A stretch of DNA of 7,850 bases from Candidatus Rokubacteria bacterium RIFCSPLOWO2_02_FULL_72_37. Lineage in GTDB: Bacteria > Methylomirabilota > Methylomirabilia > Rokubacteriales > CSP1-6. A program made the position numbers and the translations under genes. The stretch's first letter is position 1; the number at the start of each line of letters is the position of its first letter. The DNA is taken from assembly GCA_001790315.1 (NCBI GenBank), contig MGCE01000043.1:1492-9341 (forward strand), in the 5' to 3' direction. Positions 1 to 4,508 of the stretch are shown here, one piece after another. The notes below the pieces were generated by a model. The model saw only the letters and a program-made list of their open reading frames with translations, was not told where the DNA came from and did not search any database.

Positions 1-16
1 GGTGGGGCCCTTCCGC

Positions 17-36
17 TGCGGTCCTCGGGGACCGCA
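17..36. repeat. Perfect 8-bp hairpin with 4-base loop
   Basis: Positions 17-24 (TGCGGTCC) pair perfectly with 29-36 (GGACCGCA) around a four-base loop. It lies about 50 bases past the stop of the minus-strand operon, where a transcription terminator could sit. No T-run follows on either strand, so it is not a standard intrinsic terminator. The rest of 1-87 shows nothing else I can support. Confidence 0.4.
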
Positions 37-87
37 CCCGGCGCCACCCGTCCGGCTCCCTCGGCAGCCGTTCACGAATAATCCGCG

Positions 88-521
88 CTAGCACTCCCAG
101 CCGGACTCGCCGGTGTACGGGTAGACCGCCTCGCCGATCTTCGGCTGGCGGGCGTCCTCGAAACGTCCCCCCTTGGAGACCGAGAGATAGTCCACGCCAG
201 CCTCCGCGAAGCGCAGGCCGAACCACACCGCGTCCTCGAGCGGGCTGCCGCCGGCCACGACCTCGTCGCCCAGGTAGCGGACGCCGACGACCCGGTCGCG
301 GCCGACGCGCGCCCGCACCGCGGCCAGGACCTCGAGCGGCAGGCGCACGCGCTCGGCGAGCGAGCCGCCGTACCCATCGCGGGCACCCAGGTGCGCTCGC
401 GGACCTGGAGCGGGCCGAGCGTGATCGGGGAGTAGAGGCGCGCTCGCGCCGCCTCCTCGCGCGTCGGCCAGCGGACCGTCGGCAGCGGGTGACGGACGCG
501 CCGGGCCGCGCCCGCGCTCAC
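88..521 (-). pseudogene. Old Yellow Enzyme-type NADH:flavin oxidoreductase, internally deleted and frameshifted
   Basis: Two pieces of one OYE-family gene lie in different frames. The N-terminal piece starts at a GTG (521-519) that overlaps the ligase stop as GTGA, and runs 49 codons. It contains LYSPITLGPLQVRERTWVPAM, the usual first strand of this barrel (FMN-binding P-x-M region). The next base frame then jumps to DGYGGSLAERVRLPLEVL, a motif normally about 200 residues further on, followed by the AGVDYLSVSKGG strand. The reading frame ends at TAG (88-90) after YPYTGESGWEC, before the conserved C-terminal phosphate-binding part of the barrel. The middle of the barrel, with the substrate and FMN contacts it carries, is therefore missing, and the C-terminus is cut. 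The join lies at 374-380. OYE proteins of this kind reduce enoyl or dienoyl bonds; some act as domains in 2-aminobenzoyl-CoA or salicylyl-CoA processing. This copy should not be functional unless the assembly is wrong. Confidence 0.75.
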
Positions 522-2161
522 GCGTGCTTCGTCGGGTCCCAGGGGATCACGTCCGCCTGACGGAGCACGTAGCGCTGGATCTTGCCCGTCTCCGTCCGCG
601 GAAGCTTCTCGACGAACTCGACCGCCCGCGGGTACTTGTACGGCGCGAGCTCGCGCTTGACGTGCTCCTGCAGCTCGGCGACGAGCTCGATCGACGGCGC
701 GCGCCCGGCCGCGAGGACGACGAACGCCTTGGCGATGAAGCCCCGCGTGGCATCCGGCGCGGCCACCACCGCGGATTCGGCGACGGCCGGATGCTCGTCG
801 AGCACGTGCTCGATCTCGGGCCCGGGGATCTTGTACCCGCCGGAGACGATCATGTCGTCCGAACGGCACTGGTAGAAGAGGTAGCCGTCGCCGTCGCGCA
901 CGTAGACGTCCCCCGTGACGTTCCAGCCGCCGAACCGGACGTACTCGGCCTGCCGGTCCGCCTTGCGCCAGTACTTGCAGCCGGTCGGGCCCTTGATCGC
1001 GATGAGCCCGGGCTGTCCCGGCGGAACCTCCCGGCCCGCGTCGTCCACGACGCGGCAGTCGTAGCCCGACACGGGGACGCCCGTGGCGCCCGGACGCACG
1101 CGCCCGGGGAGCGAGGAGACGAAGATGTGGAACATCTCGGTCGAGCCGATGCCGTCGAGCAGCTCGACGCCCGTGACCTTCTTCCACGCCTCCCACGTCG
1201 CCGCCGGCAGCGGCTCGGCCGCCGAGACGCCGAGCCGGAGGCTCCCGAGGTCGAAGCGCCGCGCGAGGTCGGGGACGCCGAGCATGAGCCGGTAGGAGGT
1301 CGGCGCGCAGAAGCCGATCGTCACCCGCTGGGTCGCGAAGGTCTCGAGCATCGTCTCGGGCGCGAACGGCCCGCTCAGGACCGTCGAGGCACCGAAGCGG
1401 AACGGAAAGACGAGAAGGCCGCCGGTGCCGAACGTGAACGCGAGGGTCGGATGGCCGCCGAAGCGGTCGTCCTCCGAGGGGGCGAGCACGTGCCGGGCGT
1501 AGGAGTCCGCCGACGCGAGGATGTCCCGGTGGACGTGGGCGCAGCCCTTCGGCACACCGGTCGAGCCCGAGGTGTACGCGATCATCGCCAGCTCGTCGCG
1601 GTCGGTGTCGGCCGCGCTGAACCGCTCGGCCTCGCCGGTCATGAGGCCGGCGAGGGTCACGTCGCCGCCGCGCGCGTCGCCGGCGATGACGAGCTTCCGC
1701 AGCACCGGCGCCTGGGCCTGGGCCCGCTCGAGCTCGGCGCGCAGGCCGCCCCACACGATCGCCACGCGCGTGCCGGCGTCGGCGGCGATGTACGCGAGCT
1801 CCCGCGCGCGCAGCATCGGCATCGTGCCGACGGTCACGACGCCGAGCTTCTGGCAGGCGAGCCAGGCGAGGATGAACTCGGGCACGTTCGGCATCCGCAG
1901 GAGCACGCGGTCGCCGCGGTCGAGCCCCATCGACCGCAGGCCGTGGCAGAGCTGATTGACCTGCTTCGCCAGCGCACCGTACGTGAGCGTGCGCGGGCCC
2001 GCGTGGATCGCGGGCCGGCCCGCCCGCCCGCCCTCGGCGTTGGCGTCGAGAAGCTCGGCGGCCACGTTCAGCTTGAGCGGGTAACGCAGCTCCGGCAGCG
2101 TGTAGACGCGCTCGGGCCAGAGCTCGGGCGCCGGGAGCGACTCGGTGACGCCGGGGATCAT
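518..2161 (-). CDS. Aryl-CoA ligase, benzoate / 2-aminobenzoate-CoA ligase type
   Basis: This AMP-forming acyl-CoA synthetase (547 residues, normal for the family) activates an aromatic acid to its CoA thioester using ATP, in the cytoplasm. Adenylation motifs are complete: the P-loop YTSGSTGVPKG at 196-206, DGIGSTEM at 336-343, TGD at 416-418, the hinge region around R433 with SGGYKI at 440-445, and the C-terminal catalytic lysine K527 in TGKIQR. Upstream blocks such as LPELRYPLKLN (22-32) and HPTLAFTFGTGGLLVFPFR (237-255) are characteristic of the benzoate/2-aminobenzoate ligase branch. The ATG at 2161 is chosen because it overlaps the stop of the RidA-like gene as ATGA, and the protein then aligns from its natural N-terminus; longer in-frame extensions lie inside the neighbour. 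The stop overlaps the OYE start as GTGA. The fold and general reaction are certain; the exact substrate (benzoate, anthranilate or a related acid) is inference from resemblance and context. Confidence 0.92.
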   Translation of the reverse strand: MIPGVTESLPAPELWPERVYTLPELRYPLKLNVAAELLDANAEGGRAGRPAIHAGPRTLTYGALAKQVNQLCHGLRSMGLDRGDRVLLRMPNVPEFILAWLACQKLGVVTVGTMPMLRARELAYIAADAGTRVAIVWGGLRAELERAQAQAPVLRKLVIAGDARGGDVTLAGLMTGEAERFSAADTDRDELAMIAYTSGSTGVPKGCAHVHRDILASADSYARHVLAPSEDDRFGGHPTLAFTFGTGGLLVFPFRFGASTVLSGPFAPETMLETFATQRVTIGFCAPTSYRLMLGVPDLARRFDLGSLRLGVSAAEPLPAATWEAWKKVTGVELLDGIGSTEMFHIFVSSLPGRVRPGATGVPVSGYDCRVVDDAGREVPPGQPGLIAIKGPTGCKYWRKADRQAEYVRFGGWNVTGDVYVRDGDGYLFYQCRSDDMIVSGGYKIPGPEIEHVLDEHPAVAESAVVAAPDATRGFIAKAFVVLAAGRAPSIELVAELQEHVKRELAPYKYPRAVEFVEKLPRTETGKIQRYVLRQADVIPWDPTKHA

Positions 2162-2571
2162 GGCAGGCAGGCGAACCCGTCGATCTCGAGCATGCAGCCG
2201 TCGGCGGCGTCGTAGAGATCGCGCGCGCCGACGAGCGTCATCGCGGGGAAGTGCCTGCCGAAGTACTCGCGGTAGACGGCCCCGATCGCCTTGCCCTGGC
2301 GCTTGTAGTCGTCGGCGTCGAGGACGTAGATCGTGAGCTTGACGACGTCGGTCAGCTGCCCGCCGGCGGCCGCGACGACCGTGCGGAGGTTCCCGCACAC
2401 CTGGCGGAACTGGGCGACGAGGTCGCCCTTGCCGACGGTCCGGCCGTCCGCGTCCTTCGCGACCTGGCCCGCGAAGAACAGGAGGCGCCCGCCGCGCGTC
2501 TCGACGCCGTGCGTGTAGCCGACGGCCTTCATGAGCGTCGCCGGATTGTGGAAGTGCAGCTCGCGTGCCAT
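2158..2571 (-). CDS. RidA/YjgF/UK114-family protein lacking the catalytic arginine
   Basis: A 137-residue Rid-family protein. Family features are the GRLLFFAGQVAKD strand near 28-40, the VVKLTIYVLD strand at 76-85, and the C-terminal CMLEIDGFA strand with E129 matching E120 of E. coli RidA. Canonical RidA hydrolyses reactive enamine/imine intermediates and needs Arg105 in the sequence FPARS. Here the same place reads FPAMT, with Met111 instead, so deaminase activity on 2-aminoacrylate is unlikely. This resembles the Rid subgroups without the arginine, many of which sit in catabolic operons for amino-aromatic or heterocyclic compounds. A strong AAGGAGG sits at 2577-2583, six bases before the ATG, overlapping the stop of the SDR remnant. 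The stop overlaps the ligase start (ATGA), so the two are probably translated together. The family is certain; the precise role is unknown. Confidence 0.9.
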   Translation of the reverse strand: MARELHFHNPATLMKAVGYTHGVETRGGRLLFFAGQVAKDADGRTVGKGDLVAQFRQVCGNLRTVVAAAGGQLTDVVKLTIYVLDADDYKRQGKAIGAVYREYFGRHFPAMTLVGARDLYDAADGCMLEIDGFACLP

Positions 2572-2576
2572 GGGAG

Positions 2577-2583
2577 CCTCCTT
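2577..2583 (-). promoter_or_regulatory. Strong Shine-Dalgarno for the RidA-like gene
   Basis: On the minus strand this reads AAGGAGG, five bases before the SD-proximal spacer ends at the ATG (2571). It overlaps the stop codon of the SDR remnant. This is the only full-strength ribosome binding site seen in the operon, and it fixes the RidA-like start. Confidence 0.8.
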
Positions 2584-2726
2584 CAGGGCGGCGGAGCGCC
2601 GTCGAGCACGATGGTCTCGCCGTTCGTCTCCAGGCCCTCGCGGGCGAGCGCCAGCGCGATCTCGCGGCCGATGCCGCGCCCGCCGCCGGTGACGAGTGCG
2701 ACGCGACGCGGAGGTGCGGACGTCAC
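2583..2726 (-). pseudogene. Short-chain dehydrogenase/reductase (SDR) remnant with the middle deleted
   Basis: A 47-codon frame starts at GTG (2726) and overlaps the stop of the upstream lipoprotein gene as GTGA. Residues 9-31 are a textbook SDR N-terminus: VALVTGGGRGIG, with the TGxxxGIG cofactor motif at 13-20, then the first helix REIALALAREG. Residues 35-44, NGETIVLDGA, match the C-terminal end of SDR proteins, usually written TGETIVVDGG. The roughly 200 residues between them are absent, including the NAG motif, the catalytic serine and the YxxxK pair. The fragment is in frame from end to end, so a small peptide might be made, but it cannot be an oxidoreductase. The original enzyme probably oxidised or reduced a CoA-bound intermediate of the same pathway; that is inference from its place between the lipoprotein and RidA-like genes. 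Confidence 0.7.
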
Positions 2727-2914
2727 GGGCTCTCGACGCAGAAGAGGAAGAACAGCGGCCGGGTCCCCGACGCGGTGTCCCGGGCGCCGTCGCTGAGGCA
2801 TCGTACGCGCGGCGGGCTCGACGGCGCGGGAGCGTTGCCGCCCCCGGCGGTGGCGCACGCGGCGACGAGGAGCGAGACGAACAACCACGCGACCGCCCGC
2901 GCGCGGGGATTCAT
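2723..2914 (-). CDS. Small predicted lipoprotein, first gene of the minus-strand operon
   Basis: A 63-residue protein with a clear lipoprotein signal: positively charged MNPRAR, a hydrophobic stretch at about 7-19, and a lipobox VAAC ending in C20, followed by Ala-Thr. It should be lipid-anchored; without Asp at +2, the outer membrane is favoured in a Gram-negative cell. The mature part has a Gly/Pro/Ala-rich linker (21-35), then a short region with two further cysteines, C39 and C59, that could form a disulfide, and a hydrophobic end PLFFLFCVESP. I do not recognise a named family. It overlaps the SDR remnant by GTGA, so it is part of the operon. No Shine-Dalgarno is visible before the ATG; a TAGAAT box seven bases upstream suggests a leaderless message. 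Its link to the catabolic genes is unexplained. Confidence 0.65.
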   Translation of the reverse strand: MNPRARAVAWLFVSLLVAACATAGGGNAPAPSSPPRVRCLSDGARDTASGTRPLFFLFCVESP

Positions 2915-2958
2915 GCGGCCATTCTAGCCCGGGTTCGTGTATATATGGCTCGCGATTC
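2915..2958. promoter_or_regulatory. Divergent promoter region between the lipoprotein operon and CoA-transferase gene
   Basis: Only 44 bases separate two outward-facing start codons. On the minus strand, TAGAAT (2926-2921) matches the -10 consensus at five of six positions and would place the transcript start at or very near the ATG at 2914. On the plus strand, the AT-only run TATATAT (2940-2946) could be a -10 box about a dozen bases before the ATG at 2959. No good -35 boxes or Shine-Dalgarno sequences are seen for either gene. Leaderless or nearly leaderless messages are therefore possible. Confidence 0.35.
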
Positions 2959-4227
2959 ATGGCGCGCGCATACTCGAAGACCACGCTCGTCGATGCCGTG
3001 GGCCGCCTCCGGCCCGGCATGCGCGTCCTGCTGCCGCCCGGCTGCGGCGAGCCGGTCGCGCTGGTCGGCGAGATCTGCCGCCAGTCGGAGCGGCTCTCCG
3101 ACCTGACGCTGCTCGGGGGTATCCACCTCGGCGACTACCCCTTCGCGCGGCCCGAGCACTCGGCGCTGCGCACCGCGACGTGGCACATGTCGCCGCAGCT
3201 GGAGGACGCGCGCGCCCGGGGCCGCGTCGAGTTCGTCCCGATGCGGTACTTCGACGTGGTCAGCGAGTTCGCCCAGGGCGGCGCCTGGGCGCCCGACTGC
3301 GTGCTCGTGCACACCGCGCCGCCGGACGCGCGCGGCTATCTGAGCCTCGGCGTGGCGGTGGGCGTGACGCTGCCCGCGGCGCGCCGCGCGCCGCTCGTGA
3401 TCGCCCAGGTGAACCCGGCGATGCCGCGTGCGCTCGGCAACGCCTTCCTCCACGCGAGCCAGATCGACCTGCGGGTGGACGTCGACGAGCCGCTCCTGCA
3501 GTACCCGCCGGCGGTCGTCGGCGAGACCGAGCGGAGGATCGCCGCGCACGTGGCGGCGCTCGTGCCGGACGGGGCCACGGTCCAGGTGGGCGTGGGCGCG
3601 ATCCCGCAGGCCGTTCTCGAAGCCCTGAGCGGCCATCGTGACCTCGCGCTCCACTCGCTGCTCGTGGACGCGTCGGTGTCCCTCGTCGAGAGCGGAGTGG
3701 TGACGTGCGCGGCGAAGACGCTGCATCGCGGGCGGATGGACATCGCCGAGGCGATGGGGACCCGGCGCCTCTTCGACTTCCTGCACGAGAACCCACGGGT
3801 GAACATGGAGTCGTCGGCGTTCGTCCACGACCCCGAGACGGTCGCGCGTCTCGACGGGTTCGTGGCGATCAACTCCGGGCTGGAGGTGGATCTCACCGGG
3901 CAGGTCACGGCCGAGAGCCTGGGTCCGCGTCAGGTGGCCGGGATCGGAGGGCAGTTCGACTTCGTGCTCGGCGCCTCGCGATCCCGCCGGGGCGCCGCCA
4001 TCATCGCGTTGCCCTCGACCGGGCGCAAGGGCGCGGTGTCGCGCATCGTTCCCCGGCTCGGGGCCGGCGCCAACGTGACGAGTCCACGCTTCCTGGCGGA
4101 CTGGGTCGTGACGGAGCACGGTGCGGCGCGGCTCCGGGGGCAGGGGGCGCGGGGTCGGACCGAGGCGCTGATCGCCGTGGCCGATCCCCGCTTCCGGGAG
4201 GGGCTCGCGCGCGATGCTACTTCTTGA
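2959..4227 (+). CDS. Acetyl-CoA hydrolase / 4-hydroxybutyrate CoA-transferase family protein, catalytic Glu apparently missing
   Basis: A 422-residue family I-type CoA-transferase, full length for the AbfT/Cat2 group, which moves CoA between a carboxylic acid and an acyl-CoA through a glutamyl-CoA enzyme intermediate. Recognisable blocks are GVGAIPQAVLEAL (211-223), VAINSGLEVDLTGQVTAESLG (302-322), GIGGQFDFVLGASRS (328-342), IIALPST (348-354), SRIVPRLG (361-368) and WVVTEHGAARLRG (382-394). In relatives the active glutamate lies in HSE/HTE-[LM]-x-x-D after the HxDL block. Here residues 232-237 read HSLLVD, one residue short, as if the Glu codon had dropped out in frame after 3657. The ATG at 2959 is the first start in frame; no Shine-Dalgarno is visible. 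It is divergent from the ligase operon, so it could have served the same acyl-CoA pathway. Its 3' end overlaps the convergent selenoprotein gene by 11 bases. Confidence 0.88.
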   Translation: MARAYSKTTLVDAVGRLRPGMRVLLPPGCGEPVALVGEICRQSERLSDLTLLGGIHLGDYPFARPEHSALRTATWHMSPQLEDARARGRVEFVPMRYFDVVSEFAQGGAWAPDCVLVHTAPPDARGYLSLGVAVGVTLPAARRAPLVIAQVNPAMPRALGNAFLHASQIDLRVDVDEPLLQYPPAVVGETERRIAAHVAALVPDGATVQVGVGAIPQAVLEALSGHRDLALHSLLVDASVSLVESGVVTCAAKTLHRGRMDIAEAMGTRRLFDFLHENPRVNMESSAFVHDPETVARLDGFVAINSGLEVDLTGQVTAESLGPRQVAGIGGQFDFVLGASRSRRGAAIIALPSTGRKGAVSRIVPRLGAGANVTSPRFLADWVVTEHGAARLRGQGARGRTEALIAVADPRFREGLARDATS

Positions 4228-4444
4228 GGGCGTCGATCTTCTCGAAGATCTCCTCGTTCGTCGGGAACCGGTAGGTCGTCTGGTTCGAGTAGGCGACGTT
4301 ACCGTCGATCGCGACCTCGAAGATGCCTCCGGCGCCCTCCTTCAGGCGGGCGGTGATGCCGTACGCGTCCTTGATGGCGGCCTGCAAACTGGAGGCCTGG
4401 GGCAGGTAGTTTCACTCGCCGCAGTACAGGATCTCGATGTCCAT
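4217..4444 (-). CDS. SelW-like selenoprotein (Rdx family, CxxU) read through an in-frame TGA
   Basis: A 75-residue protein if TGA at 4414-4412 is read as selenocysteine (residue 11). The N-terminus is MDIEILYCGEU-NYLPQA: a beta strand ending in CxxU (C8, U11), followed by the Asn-Tyr-x-Pro that typically follows it in SelW-like proteins. The rest fits the Rdx thioredoxin-like fold: a helix, ITARLKEGAGGIFEVAIDG (30-48), the strand around VAYSN, then RFPTNEEIFEKI (59-70), close to the usual GRFPxxxEIxxxI ending. Coding sense continues without a break on both sides of the TGA and ends at TAG (4219-4217). The start has a strong AAAGGAGGA at 4460-4452 and a plausible promoter. Rdx proteins are thought to be cytoplasmic thiol/selenol redox proteins; partners are unknown. 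The gene is convergent with the CoA-transferase and divergent from the nucleoside hydrolase. A decayed CxxC gene with a nonsense mutation is the alternative, but TGA exactly at the U position argues against it. Confidence 0.85.
4379..4414 (-). promoter_or_regulatory. Candidate bacterial SECIS element after the selenocysteine TGA
   Basis: Just downstream of the TGA (14 bases), the minus strand forms a hairpin: GGCCU (4397-4393) pairs with AGGCC (4383-4379), with one more C-G pair possible above a mismatch or bulged C. The apical loop contains AGUUU, including the G-U pair (4389, 4388) that SelB recognises in E. coli fdhF. The loop G-U is three bases further from the TGA than in fdhF, within what bacterial SECIS elements tolerate. 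The bulged U of fdhF is not seen; a C is unpaired instead. Folding was done by eye. Confidence 0.55.
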
Positions 4445-4451
4445 CGCGCGC

Positions 4452-4460
4452 TCCTCCTTT
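4452..4460 (-). promoter_or_regulatory. Shine-Dalgarno of the selenoprotein gene
   Basis: The minus strand reads AAAGGAGGA here, seven bases before the ATG at 4444. It is a near-perfect ribosome binding site and strongly supports translation of a frame that otherwise has only ten codons before a TGA. Confidence 0.8.
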
Positions 4461-4471
4461 CGGGACGTCTC

Positions 4472-4500
4472 ATCTTAGTATGACGGCCGCGGGCTGTCAG
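4472..4500 (-). promoter_or_regulatory. Candidate sigma70-type promoter for the selenoprotein gene
   Basis: On the minus strand CTGACA (4500-4495, five of six matches to TTGACA) is separated by exactly 17 bases from TAAGAT (4477-4472, four of six matches to TATAAT). The predicted start near 4465 leaves a leader of about 20 bases holding the Shine-Dalgarno. The -35 box overlaps the ribosome binding site of the divergent nucleoside hydrolase gene. Confidence 0.45.
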
Positions 4501-4508
4501 GAGATTCC

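Noticed and set aside
72..1754. Long minus-strand frame of 560 codons
   Set aside because: Most of it is an Arg/Ala/Gly-rich shadow of the aryl-CoA ligase in another frame. Only its part from 521 to about 375 is real, as the N-terminal OYE fragment.
524..2215. Plus-strand frame of 563 codons opposite the ligase
   Set aside because: Low-complexity Arg/Glu/His-rich translation typical of the antisense of a high-GC gene; the minus strand carries all adenylation motifs.
2398..2518. Extending the ligase N-terminus to an ATG at 2398
   Set aside because: The extra 79 residues are an Arg-rich shadow of the RidA-like gene; the ATGA overlap at 2158-2161 gives the natural start. (Coordinates listed right to left because the gene is on the minus strand.)
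2911..4119. Minus-strand frame of 402 codons opposite the CoA-transferase
   Set aside because: Arg/His/Asp-rich antisense shadow; the plus strand shows conserved CoA-transferase blocks throughout.
4214..4483. Plus-strand 89-residue Leu/Val-rich frame
   Set aside because: Antisense of the selenoprotein gene; it shows no family pattern, whereas the minus strand reads as a complete Rdx protein with its own ribosome binding site.
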